From Photobacterium aphoticum (GTDB taxonomy: Bacteria; Pseudomonadota; Gammaproteobacteria; Enterobacterales; Vibrionaceae), in the NCBI RefSeq assembly GCF_001029435.1, contig NZ_LDOV01000017.1, positions 124,001 through 188,000 of the forward strand: a DNA stretch of 64,000 bases. The letters are read 5' to 3'. The translations under genes were made by a program, and so were the position numbers. The notes under the pieces are model-generated. The model did not search any database. It had not been told where the DNA came from and was given only the letters and a program-made list of their open reading frames with translations. Shown here piece after piece: positions 47,115-55,532 of the stretch (its first letter is position 1; each line of letters opens with the position of its first letter).

Positions 47115-47159
47115 ATGGCTTCTCTGACTGAAGGTATTAGCAATGATCAGTGTTTTTGA
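47115..47159 (+). CDS. possible 14-codon upstream ORF overlapping the sdaA start
   Basis: ATG at 47115 reads [14 protein letters not shown] and stops at 47157-47159, in another frame than sdaA, whose ATG is at 47143. It has a strong ribosome-binding site (aaggtggag) six bases upstream, better than that of sdaA itself. It may modulate sdaA translation; no direct evidence of translation. Confidence 0.35.
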   Translation: MASLTEGISNDQCF

Positions 47160-48504
47160 TATCTACAAAATTGGTGTGGGTCCTTCCAGTTCGCACACTG
47201 TAGGTCCTATGAAAGCGGGTAAAGAGTTCATCGATGACCTTCGCGCCATGGGTAAACTTCGTGATGTGACTAAAATTACGGTTGATGTATACGGTTCGCT
47301 TTCTCTAACCGGTAAAGGTCACCACACCGATATCGCTATCATCATGGGCCTAGCAGGCAACAGCCCAGAACATGTTGATATTGACGGCATTCCAGGTTTT
47401 ATCGCGCGTGTTGAAGAGACTGAACGTCTACCTGTTGGCATGCACTGTCATACTGTTGACTTCCCTCGTGAAGGCGGTATGAACTTCCATACAACGAACC
47501 TTCCTCTACACGAGAACGGCATGACTATCCATGCTTGGATCGGTGATGAAGACGCATACACGAAGACTTACTACTCTATCGGCGGTGGTTTCATCGTTGA
47601 CGAAGAGAACTTCGGTAAATCAAGCGAGTCTTCTGTGAAGGTTCCTTACATGTTCACAACTGCTGATGAGCTTGTGAAGCAATGTAAAGAACACGGCCTG
47701 TCTGTGAGCTCTCTGGTTATGGCCAACGAGCGCGCAATGAACGCCGAAGAAGAAATCAGCACTTACTTCGCTAACATCTGGCGCACAATGCGTGAGTGTA
47801 TGGAGCGTGGTATGAGCGAAGAAGGTATCCTGCCTGGTCCACTACGTGTACCTCGTCGTGCTGCTGCCCTTCGTCAGCAACTGCTAACAACTGAAAAACT
47901 AAGCAACGACCCAATGACGGTTGTTGACTGGGTTAACATGTACGCGTTTGCAGTTAACGAAGAAAACGCAGCGGGTGGCCGCGTGGTAACAGCACCAACA
48001 AACGGTGCATGTGGCATCATCCCTGCGGTACTGGCTTACTACGACAAGTTCATCCAGTCTGTAGGTCCTAAAGAGTACACCCGTTACTTCGCAGCATCTG
48101 GCGCAGTAGGCGGTCTGTACAAGCGTAACGCTTCTATCTCTGGTGCTGAAGTAGGCTGTCAGGGTGAAGTCGGCGTGGCATGTTCTATGGCGGCAGCGGG
48201 CCTTGCTGAGCTGATGGGCGGTAGCCCTGAGCAAGTATGTATGGCGGCTGAAATCGCAATGGAACACAACCTGGGCCTAACCTGTGACCCTGTTGCTGGT
48301 CAGGTACAGGTTCCATGTATCGAACGTAACGGTATTGCTGCGGTTAAAGCGATCAACGCGTCTCGCATGGCACTACGTCGTTCTTCTGAGCCTCGCGTTT
48401 CACTGGATAAAGTGATCGAGACAATGCTAGAAACCGGTAAAGACATGAACGCGAAATACCGCGAAACGTCTCAGGGCGGTCTGGCTATCAAAGTGATCTG
48501 CTAA
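47143..48504 (+). CDS. sdaA: SdaA, L-serine ammonia-lyase (4Fe-4S)
   Basis: SdaA converts L-serine to pyruvate and ammonia with an iron-sulphur cluster. The 453-residue protein starts [22 protein letters not shown], shows [50 protein letters not shown] and [20 protein letters not shown], which include the expected cluster cysteines. It matches E. coli SdaA/SdaB in length. Codon use resembles sdaC. With SdaC it makes a serine-catabolic pair, though a terminator lies between them. Confidence 0.95.
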   Translation: MISVFDIYKIGVGPSSSHTVGPMKAGKEFIDDLRAMGKLRDVTKITVDVYGSLSLTGKGHHTDIAIIMGLAGNSPEHVDIDGIPGFIARVEETERLPVGMHCHTVDFPREGGMNFHTTNLPLHENGMTIHAWIGDEDAYTKTYYSIGGGFIVDEENFGKSSESSVKVPYMFTTADELVKQCKEHGLSVSSLVMANERAMNAEEEISTYFANIWRTMRECMERGMSEEGILPGPLRVPRRAAALRQQLLTTEKLSNDPMTVVDWVNMYAFAVNEENAAGGRVVTAPTNGACGIIPAVLAYYDKFIQSVGPKEYTRYFAASGAVGGLYKRNASISGAEVGCQGEVGVACSMAAAGLAELMGGSPEQVCMAAEIAMEHNLGLTCDPVAGQVQVPCIERNGIAAVKAINASRMALRRSSEPRVSLDKVIETMLETGKDMNAKYRETSQGGLAIKVIC

Positions 48505-48547
48505 TCGCAATCCTTTGAGGCGGGCAGAACACACTGCCACGCGCATG

Positions 48548-48576
48548 AAAAAAGCGACCTCCGGGTCGCTTTTTTT
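48548..48576. terminator. bidirectional terminator between sdaA and the ADP-ribosylglycohydrolase gene
   Basis: The stem aaaaaagcgacc-tccg-ggtcgctttttt lies 43 bases after the sdaA stop. Confidence 0.9.
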
Positions 48577-48612
48577 GTCTCTGAGTTTTATGCGTCAGTA
48601 CGCTCCACCTGC

Positions 48613-49581
48613 TTAGTACGCCCCACCTGCGTTGTGCAACAAGCTTTCTATATCTTCCGCTAACGCTTCACCACACTGTAACGTCGTCACCCAGGAAATG
48701 GGGATCCCTTGCTGATCGCCAAACCCGTAACACGCCCCTGCCAACGCACCAACCAATACGGCGCGGCCACAACTGTCACCGGAGGCACGGATGTTATTCA
48801 GTACCGCTTCGGTATAGCTACTGCTGTTTTGTAAAATCCACGCCGCCATCGGCAGACTGTCTCCTAAATGACAGGCCTGATTCACAATGGTCAGCACATG
48901 GCTCAAGTCATTCACCTCGCCATCCAGCTTACGGACTTGCTCAATTTTGTCTTTGATTTCAGGCGGGCTTTTCACCGCTAAAATGTTCAGTACCGGTTCC
49001 ATTCGGCGCGAGCGTAATGCTTCATTCAGTGCACTGGCAAAGGCTTTGGCACAGCTTAGCGCCGTCTCATTTTGATGAGTGATCCCGACAAGACGCTCGA
49101 TTTCTTTCTCTAATTGATCAGACGGTAATTTCAGGGACACCAGCGCAGGAATGGCACACAAGGCAGGGTTTTGATCATCATCGCTTCCGGAGTCATCTGG
49201 CCATTCATCAGGCGAGAGAGAAAACAAGGTCAACAGTAAGGCTTTGGTTGGGCTGTCGACATAGCCCATGAACTCTCCGCCAGGCCCGAAGTAGTCCAGC
49301 ATGGCTTGCTGCATGCTTACGGTATCCACATCCGGCTGACTGAGTAAACGGATATACAGAGCGACCCACTCACCGTAAATCGTCAATTCCCCTGCTGTCA
49401 GCTTATCGTGGGCGTAGTAGCCTTCCACGCCCTCGTAGTGCTGTGGATCAGGCTCAATAAAAGGGAAATGCGGTAACTCGGCTAAGCTGGCTACCCGCTC
49501 TGGTGAATAGATCCAGTGCGTTCCCATGCTTGCAGCATCGGCCACCAGCGCCCCCATTAATGCAGCATAACGTTGTGTCAT
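48613..49581 (-). CDS. ADP-ribosylglycohydrolase-family protein (J1-crystallin-like, metal site altered)
   Basis: The 322-residue protein has the all-helical ADP-ribosylglycohydrolase fold: MGALVADAASMGTHWIYSPE at the N-terminus, GVEGYYAHDKLTAGELTIYGEW near 51-72 and ASGDSCGRAVLVGALAGACYG near 272-292. Where active hydrolases carry S/T-D-D-T and GGD-x-D-T metal ligands, this one reads TIYGEW and SGDSCG, as in the J1-crystallin-like subgroup, so removal of ADP-ribose is doubtful. It is a single gene with no toxin or DraT-like partner beside it. Confidence 0.8.
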   Translation of the reverse strand: MTQRYAALMGALVADAASMGTHWIYSPERVASLAELPHFPFIEPDPQHYEGVEGYYAHDKLTAGELTIYGEWVALYIRLLSQPDVDTVSMQQAMLDYFGPGGEFMGYVDSPTKALLLTLFSLSPDEWPDDSGSDDDQNPALCAIPALVSLKLPSDQLEKEIERLVGITHQNETALSCAKAFASALNEALRSRRMEPVLNILAVKSPPEIKDKIEQVRKLDGEVNDLSHVLTIVNQACHLGDSLPMAAWILQNSSSYTEAVLNNIRASGDSCGRAVLVGALAGACYGFGDQQGIPISWVTTLQCGEALAEDIESLLHNAGGAY

Positions 49582-49715
49582 ATCGCCTCTCCCCTATCGC
49601 AATCACACAGTTATCTCTGGCTATAAGCTTAGGGCAAAGCGACTGATTCGCCGCACAAACTGTTACGTCAAACGCGTCATTGCATTCAGCACATCATCAA
49701 CCGACAAAAAACAGG

Positions 49716-49746
49716 CATAAAAAAACCCGCCATCAGGCGGGTTTCT
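49716..49746 (-). terminator. terminator of satP
   Basis: The stem aaacccgcc-atca-ggcgggttt, read on the minus strand, runs into a stretch of T. Confidence 0.85.
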
Positions 49747-49765
49747 TCAATCAGGACAGAAAAAC

Positions 49766-50353
49766 TTATGCAGCTGCTTTAAGCGCTTTGTCTTTCTTTA
49801 GCTCGCCAACTGGCAGGATAGTACGACCGTATTCGTTGTTCAGTACTTGTGCCATTGCGAAGTAGATTGCGCTTGCACCACAGATGATGCCTTCGAAACC
49901 TGCGATAGTGCCGATTAGCGTGCTACCTGTGAAATCACGTGCTGCCAATAGGAAGAACAGTACAGTCAGAGAACCAAACACGAACTGCTTAGCACGTGGG
50001 TAGCACAGTGAACCGATGAACATGAAGCCAGTGAAGATACCCCATAGTAGTAGGTACCAGCCCATGAAGCCCGCTGGGCTTGCAGGTAGACCCATGTAAG
50101 GCATAACAAGGATACCCACTAGTGACAACCAGAATAGACCGTAAGAGGTAAATGCGGTTGTACCGAATGTGTCACCACGCTTGAAACACATCATGCCAAC
50201 GATTACTTGGCTAAGACCACCGTAGAAGATACCCATCGCTAGGATCATTGAGTCAATTGGGAAAAAGCCCGCATTGTGGATATTTAGAAGGATGGTAGTC
50301 ATACCAAAACCCATTAGACCTAGTGGTGCTGGGTTCGCTAGTTTCGTCGACAT
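49766..50353 (-). CDS. satP: SatP-type acetate/succinate channel (GPR1/FUN34/YaaH family)
   Basis: This small inner-membrane protein takes up acetate and related acids. The 195-residue sequence has the family signature [14 protein letters not shown] at residues 7-20, six membrane helices, and ALPILFLLAARD-like [14 protein letters not shown] near 130. The ATG follows gggga. Codons are of the highly expressed type, like sdaC. A long leader with an 11-bp inverted repeat stands upstream. Confidence 0.92.
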   Translation of the reverse strand: MSTKLANPAPLGLMGFGMTTILLNIHNAGFFPIDSMILAMGIFYGGLSQVIVGMMCFKRGDTFGTTAFTSYGLFWLSLVGILVMPYMGLPASPAGFMGWYLLLWGIFTGFMFIGSLCYPRAKQFVFGSLTVLFFLLAARDFTGSTLIGTIAGFEGIICGASAIYFAMAQVLNNEYGRTILPVGELKKDKALKAAA

Positions 50354-50411
50354 TGAGTTCCCCTACAGGAGTCTTTCAAAAAAAGTGATAAAAAATAAAA
50401 TTTGGTGGCAC

Positions 50412-50442
50412 TCCATTGGAATGCGCGGCGAATTCTAATGGA
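50412..50442. promoter_or_regulatory. 11-bp inverted repeat in the satP leader
   Basis: tccattggaat (50412-50422) pairs with attctaatgga (50432-50442), with one G-U pair and a 9-base GC-rich loop, 59 to 89 bases before the satP ATG. It could be an operator or a leader hairpin. Confidence 0.45.
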
Positions 50443-50663
50443 CGTCGTGGGCCAAATCAAGCCACAAACCGTGTAAAACTTAATCAAACTCAAAAAAATG
50501 TTGTTTTTTCTTCATTCCTGTAAAGTTCTTTTTCTCTCAAATGCACCAGTAAGTGTTACCAAGTGTTTTACAGCAGCAAAGTATTGCCACTAATACATCC
50601 CAACTATTTCATTTTAAATCAGCATCTTACCAAAATTCACCGCTGATTACATTTCGCACAAGC

Positions 50664-50679
50664 TGTCACATTCATCACA
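50664..50679. promoter_or_regulatory. possible CRP site far upstream of satP
   Basis: tgtcacattcatcaca fits tgtga-N6-tcaca at nine of ten positions. It is about 310 bases from the satP ATG, so it would need a distant promoter. Confidence 0.3.
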
Positions 50680-50726
50680 AATTTCACATAATTTTCCTTA
50701 ATTAGTCATAAGCCAATCTATAGGCA

Positions 50727-50757
50727 TAAAAAAAGCAGCATTTCTGCTGCTTTTTTT
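50727..50757 (-). terminator. terminator of the coiled-coil lipoprotein gene
   Basis: The stem aaaaaagcagca-ttt-tgctgctttttt lies 20 bases after the stop, read on the minus strand. Confidence 0.88.
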
Positions 50758-50777
50758 GAATATCGAGAGTTATTCCG

Positions 50778-52085
50778 CTAATTTGTTGCCGCTTGTACCG
50801 CCTGACTGTCTGATTCAACCACCTCATCCGCAGCGTTAACCTCGGTACTGTCCGTAGACACTGCAGCCGTTGATGTATTCGGACTGGCGACATTGTGGCT
50901 AACCGCAGCAGGGATTACCGATGGCAACACTTCGGCTGGCACGATGTCCGTCGGCGTTACAGCAGGCGCGGCATCCACCACAACGGCAGACAATTGAGAC
51001 TGCAAGTCCGCAATTTTTTCATTTTGCTGGCGAATCAATGCCTGCAACGTGGCTAACTGATCTTCTGTATTGGCTTTCTTACTTCCCAGCTTTTCCGTCA
51101 GATCTGACACTTGGCGGGCCAAGGCCACTTCCTGACGAATGGTTTCAGCTTGCACACTCAAAGGGCGATCACGCAAATCAGTGTCATTCAACGCCTGAGA
51201 AATCGCCAGCATCTGCGCTTCAACGTCTAACAGATAAGCTTCGTACTCATCACGGCTGCGATCGCGTAACGCTTTCACTTCCGCCGCCATATGCTCAGCA
51301 TGGGCCAGTTCAAATTTGATCCGCTTAACAACCTCACCAATGGCATCAAACTCACGCGGCGATTTATCAATTAACGCTTTACCGACATTGATTTCTGATT
51401 CTACCTTGGCATAACTGATCGGCGCAAGGTAACGCACATCCTGACGACGCAATTCACGCAAGGTTTGCTCTTGCGGCGCAATATAGATGCGTTTGATCAC
51501 ACGCACTTCCAAACTGCGGGCGCGAGACAGAAACTCTTTCTGCTCATCTTTGGCTTTACTGATGTCCCCTTTCGCCACTTCACTAAATAACGCCGCATAG
51601 AAGCGATCTAAGCGTGCAAATTCACTGTGGTAATGCTCACCCGCATCAATCGACATCAGATAATCCATCTGCGTCATTGCTGGGGCTAACACATCATTTG
51701 CCACACGTTGCAGGTATTCCAATTCCTGGTAGTTGTGATCAACCACAGAGATCTCTGCATTGAAGCGATCGAGATAGGTCTCCGATGAAAACAAGGAGTA
51801 ACTTTGTTTAGCTAACTCTGGCGACATTTCAATATCACGGTACAAGCTATCCGCACGCAGCCAGCTTTCCATCATGGTGATGTACTTATCCGGGGCATAC
51901 AGGCGCAATGTCTCCGCATTGATTAACTTTTCTCGCCAGTAATGATGGGTATGCTCTGCAGCTTGCAGCACATTCTCTGCGGTAAAGGTGCCATCCTCGC
52001 GGGGTTCTCCTTCCGGGGTTGAGCTACATCCCCCGAGCAAAGCCGCCAGCACAAGAAGACCAGCCGCTTGCTTGCCATAATTCAT
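50778..52085 (-). CDS. coiled-coil lipoprotein of unknown function
   Basis: I do not recognise a named family. The 435-residue product has a clear lipobox LLGGC (Cys20) with Ser-Ser after it, so outer-membrane sorting is likely. Residues about 35-350 are almost wholly helical and charged (YWREKLINAETLRLYAPDKY, RDRSRDEYEAYLLDVEAQM), ending in a coiled coil TLQALIRQQNEKIADLQSQL. The last 70 residues are a low-complexity Ala/Val/Ser/Thr/Asp tail with no aromatic residues. It is monocistronic, between satP and the alcohol dehydrogenase. A spacer or peptidoglycan-associated role is only a guess. Confidence 0.75.
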   Translation of the reverse strand: MNYGKQAAGLLVLAALLGGCSSTPEGEPREDGTFTAENVLQAAEHTHHYWREKLINAETLRLYAPDKYITMMESWLRADSLYRDIEMSPELAKQSYSLFSSETYLDRFNAEISVVDHNYQELEYLQRVANDVLAPAMTQMDYLMSIDAGEHYHSEFARLDRFYAALFSEVAKGDISKAKDEQKEFLSRARSLEVRVIKRIYIAPQEQTLRELRRQDVRYLAPISYAKVESEINVGKALIDKSPREFDAIGEVVKRIKFELAHAEHMAAEVKALRDRSRDEYEAYLLDVEAQMLAISQALNDTDLRDRPLSVQAETIRQEVALARQVSDLTEKLGSKKANTEDQLATLQALIRQQNEKIADLQSQLSAVVVDAAPAVTPTDIVPAEVLPSVIPAAVSHNVASPNTSTAAVSTDSTEVNAADEVVESDSQAVQAATN

Positions 52086-52412
52086 ATCCGTGTTCCGCTT
52101 TTACTACCCCGCCAAAACAACCAGCAGGATATTATTTTATAAATATAATGTATTTAATTATTGTATATGACTGACACGATCATAAAAAGTTCATCCTCAT
52201 ATTTTACTCACACCATGAAGATACTTAACGGTTCTCTGACATTTCCCCACACATTCATGACTTTTAGCGACAAGCTATCGCTTTTTACGCATAAAAAAAC
52301 GAGCCACACCAAGGTGTGACCCGTTATATCCGCTTATTTTTTCTGTCATTTTCTTGTGATGCGAGAACATCACGGTGTATTCAGCCAAATATCTGCGCTC
52401 AAAAAATGACAG
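52086..52412. other. intergenic region upstream of the coiled-coil lipoprotein (327 bases)
   Basis: The left part is very AT-rich and should hold the lipoprotein promoter. A plus-strand hairpin agcga/tcgct with a T tail (52266-52286) and a tataat at 52144 could bound a small plus-strand RNA of about 130 bases, but this is weak. The alcohol dehydrogenase terminator is at the right. Confidence 0.4.
52291..52325 (-). terminator. terminator of the alcohol dehydrogenase gene
   Basis: On the minus strand, acgggtcacacc-tt-ggtgtggctcgt (two mismatches) is followed by a run of seven T, 88 bases after the stop. Confidence 0.65.
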
Positions 52413-53609
52413 TTACCCTTCAATATCATCCAGTGTCGATGCGGGCGTGTCATTCAATCGACAGGTACAGATCTGATTCAAAATACTCAACAGACGATCT
52501 TTATTCAGCGGCAATGGGTTGCCTTTAATGGAATTTGACAGCAACGCATCTTCTGCCACTTCCTCAAACATCATGTCACACAAACCGTAGTCGGATACAC
52601 GCGGCAAGGCTAAACGTTCTAACGTGCGTTTTGTCCAGGCAATACCATCGGCAATTTCCGCATCTGTTCGCCCGGTTAAGATACACGCCAATTGACGATA
52701 ACGGTTCAACACATCAGCACGCCCCGCTTCACGGGCAGCCAACACGTTTTCTTGCATCACATACGGTGCCAACTGTGCGGTGATCAAGCCGTGCGGCGCA
52801 TCCAACCGCCCGCCTAACGAAGACGCCAGGCCATGTGCCGCCCCTAACTTGGCGTTGGCTGAAGCCATGCCACCTAACATGGCGGCAAACGACATATCCG
52901 CACGCGCTCGCGGATCATCTTCTTCACAGGCCGCAATAATCGCCCCCGACAAGCGACGTAACCCTTCTTCACACACCATGTCGGTTAACGGGTTCGGATC
53001 ACCACACACATACGCTTCCATCAAATGCGCAAAGGCATCCATCCCACAATAGCCGGACATCACCGGATCCATGCCGTAAGTTAACGTCGGATCGACAATG
53101 GCCAAATCGGCCAGCATATCAGGGCAGCGCAGACTGACTTTGACATTCTCTTGCGCCGAACGCAGCACCGCATTTTTGGTCACTTCCGACCCCGTACCCG
53201 CCGTTGTCGGCACGACAATAAAAGGCAGCGGTTTTGCTTGCAATGGCACATTACGCCCCACCACTTCCACATAGTCGTACACGCTGCCTTGGTTAGGGAT
53301 CAAGCCGGCAAGCGCTTTCCCCGCATCCATCACACTGCCCCCACCAATGGCCAGTACCATGTCAGGACGGAATTTTCGTCCCATCGCAGCCATTTCTTCC
53401 ACCATGGCAATCAAAGGTTCCCCATGAACCGCAACCTGCTGGTAACGCATGCCTTGCTGCTTTAAATAGCTGATCACCGGCTCTGCCCGTGTACCGTCTT
53501 TCCCTGTCACCAACAAAACGCTATAGCCAAACTGATTGAGCGATGACAACGAGTTGACCAACGCCCCTTCACCAAAAATGATTCGCGATGAGGTCATGAA
53601 CTGGAACAT
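52413..53609 (-). CDS. iron-containing alcohol dehydrogenase
   Basis: This 398-residue NAD(P)-dependent oxidoreductase belongs to the group III (FucO/AdhB-like) family. It has the cofactor loop GGGSVMDAGKALA, PTTAGTGSEVT, the metal Asp/His in CGMDAFAHLMEAYV and the second and third metal His in AAHGLASSLGGRLDAPHGL; all four ligands are present. I start at 53609, where ggag lies six bases upstream; the frame opens four codons earlier. The substrate cannot be told, and there is no pathway gene beside it. Confidence 0.88.
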   Translation of the reverse strand: MFQFMTSSRIIFGEGALVNSLSSLNQFGYSVLLVTGKDGTRAEPVISYLKQQGMRYQQVAVHGEPLIAMVEEMAAMGRKFRPDMVLAIGGGSVMDAGKALAGLIPNQGSVYDYVEVVGRNVPLQAKPLPFIVVPTTAGTGSEVTKNAVLRSAQENVKVSLRCPDMLADLAIVDPTLTYGMDPVMSGYCGMDAFAHLMEAYVCGDPNPLTDMVCEEGLRRLSGAIIAACEEDDPRARADMSFAAMLGGMASANAKLGAAHGLASSLGGRLDAPHGLITAQLAPYVMQENVLAAREAGRADVLNRYRQLACILTGRTDAEIADGIAWTKRTLERLALPRVSDYGLCDMMFEEVAEDALLSNSIKGNPLPLNKDRLLSILNQICTCRLNDTPASTLDDIEG

Positions 53610-53871
53610 AAGGCACTCCATTACACAGTGAGATTGAGTTAATTATTAATGAGTGTGCCCCGTTGTGAATTCCTGTTTTTGATTCTAAGCAAGCTTTTAC
53701 CAGTGAAATCCATCGCTTACCCCATAATGCATTCATTGTCACATTTTGTGGTGATTTGTTGCGTCACAAATATGAAATGCTAACGAAACGTTACTATCAT
53801 TTTAGAGTTCTAGTCTTATCTACAGCAAAAAATGGCAATGAAGCCAAAAAATTACACGCAGGGGACATGAA

Positions 53872-54795
53872 ATGAAAAAGACAGTATTGGCATCCACTTT
53901 CACCACACTCCTTTTTGCAGGCGCCGCACAAGCCGCTACCGTTTATCAGGACGATAACAGCTCGTTGAGCATCGGTGGTCGTGCAGAACCTCGCTTTAAT
54001 ATCTCTGACAATAACGAAGTCGATGGTGACAGTTCGTTTGAAGATATCACGCGTGCTCGTGTCAATATCACGGGTAAAAGCCAAGTCATGGACGGTATCG
54101 GTGCATTTGGTACGTATGAGCTAGAAGTCGGCTCAGGCAGTGATGAAACCCTGGAAACCCGTTACCTGTTCGCCGGTATCGACACCCACTACGGTGCGCT
54201 CTCTTACGGTAAGCAGGATTCTGCCCAGGTCATCCTGACAGACTTCACCGATATTCTGGCCACCTTTGGCGGTGATGCCGCAGACCTTATCAACGGCAAC
54301 AAAGACAAACGTGAAAATAACTTTGTCTACTCGGGTACCTTTGAAGGGCTAACTGTTACTGCCAACTATGTCGTTAATGATGAGAAGAACACCGATAGCT
54401 ACGGCATTTCCTTTGTGTACTCACTGCCAATGGGACTGGATTTAGGGGCCGGTTATGTTGACGGTAAGGAAAGTGATGTTGATGCGGATCAGTTCAACTT
54501 AGCGGCAGCTTACACGTTCAACGATTTCTACTTCGCGGCGGTGTATACCGACGGCTCACTGGGTGATCTTGATTTGAAGGCCTATGAAATCGCAGCGGCT
54601 TACAAAATCAATCAAGTGACCCTGCAAGGCGTCTACAACTTCCAGGAAGCCGATAGCACAGATACTGTCGACTATGTGGCTCTAGAAGGGATCTACAAAT
54701 TCAACAGCAGCTTCCGCGCTTATGCCGGTTACCGCTTCGAGCAAATCGATGCATTGGATGACCAAATCCAAGCCGGTGTGCGCTACGACTTCTAA
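53872..54795 (+). CDS. outer-membrane general porin (vibrio OmpU/OmpH-like)
   Basis: This 307-residue precursor has a signal peptide ending AQA before ATVYQDDNSS (cleavage about residue 21) and alternating beta strands typical of 16-stranded porins: SLSIGGRAEPRFNI, ITRARVNITGKSQV, GTYELEVGS, RYLFAGIDTHYGALSYGKQD, and a C-terminal strand ending in Phe (VRYDF), the assembly signal for the BAM complex. Loop 3 is around DFTDILATFGGDAADL. The 260-base upstream gap is AT-rich; I could not name a regulator site in it. Confidence 0.9.
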   Translation: MKKTVLASTFTTLLFAGAAQAATVYQDDNSSLSIGGRAEPRFNISDNNEVDGDSSFEDITRARVNITGKSQVMDGIGAFGTYELEVGSGSDETLETRYLFAGIDTHYGALSYGKQDSAQVILTDFTDILATFGGDAADLINGNKDKRENNFVYSGTFEGLTVTANYVVNDEKNTDSYGISFVYSLPMGLDLGAGYVDGKESDVDADQFNLAAAYTFNDFYFAAVYTDGSLGDLDLKAYEIAAAYKINQVTLQGVYNFQEADSTDTVDYVALEGIYKFNSSFRAYAGYRFEQIDALDDQIQAGVRYDF

Positions 54796-54867
54796 TAATA
54801 AAACGCGGCTACGCGCATAGCACACGCTCGTAACACTCTCACACAATAACTGCTTTCGCAGTGACCA

Positions 54868-54898
54868 AGCACCGGGTATCCACTCGGTGCTTTTTTTC
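54868..54898 (+). terminator. terminator of the porin gene
   Basis: Arms agcaccg and cggtgct around a 10-base loop are followed by tttttt, 73 bases after the stop. Confidence 0.8.
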
Positions 54899-55063
54899 TT
54901 TGTGCCCACCCGCATGCCTCTTTACGTTGCACCTTCATAAAGAAACGTCGAACGGCGATATCCTCATCAATCGGTTTTATCTATCACAGCAAGAGAGAAA
55001 ACCCGCTTTCTCATTGGCGACAGTCACGTTATAGTAAGTCCATCAAATTTAAGGAGAGCTATC

Positions 55064-55327
55064 ATGTTTGTTGTTATTTTTGGTCGTCCAGGCTGCCCAT
55101 TCTGTGTTCGTGCAAAAGAACTTGCTGACAAGCTAAAAGAAGAACGTGACGACTTTAACTACCGCTACGTTGACATTCACGCGGAAGGCATCAGCAAAGC
55201 TGACCTTGAGAAGACCGTCGGTAAGCCAGTAGAAACTGTACCGCAAATCTTCATCGATCAAGAGCACATCGGTGGCTGCACAGATTTCGAAGCGTACGCA
55301 AAAGAAAACCTGGGTCTGTTCCAGTAA
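55064..55327 (+). CDS. grxA: GrxA, glutaredoxin 1
   Basis: GrxA reduces disulphides such as that of ribonucleotide reductase with glutathione. The 87-residue protein has the CPFC active site at Cys11-Cys14 (FGRPGCPFCVRAKEL), the cis-Pro segment VETVPQIFIDQ and the GGCTDFEAY glutathione-binding turn. Length and order match E. coli GrxA. A good Shine-Dalgarno (aaggagag) stands before the ATG. It is next to the YbjL-type transporter gene, a linkage also seen in E. coli. Confidence 0.95.
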   Translation: MFVVIFGRPGCPFCVRAKELADKLKEERDDFNYRYVDIHAEGISKADLEKTVGKPVETVPQIFIDQEHIGGCTDFEAYAKENLGLFQ

Positions 55328-55362
55328 TCACCACGATTACCTACAGTACGGTAACAATTTTA

Positions 55363-55391
55363 TAAAAAGGCTGAGACATCAGCCTTTTTTC
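55363..55391 (+). terminator. terminator of grxA
   Basis: The stem aaaaaggctga-gaca-tcagcctttttt lies 36 bases after the stop. Confidence 0.88.
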
Positions 55392-55532
55392 ATTTCTGCT
55401 ATTAGAAAAATCCGCATGTCGAAATAGTTTTTTTCTCCCAAAAGCCGGTATTTCCGTTAGTCTCACCCAATAAAATCGGCTAAAATTTTCGCCACTTTTG
55501 TTGCTATCGTCTCTCCTTCGGAAAAAATTGTT

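Larger units (their letters stand above)
50354..50777. other. intergenic region lipoprotein gene-satP (424 bases)
   Basis: AT-rich region with the satP leader hairpin, a possible CRP site and the terminator of the lipoprotein gene listed separately. No gene was found. Confidence 0.6.
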
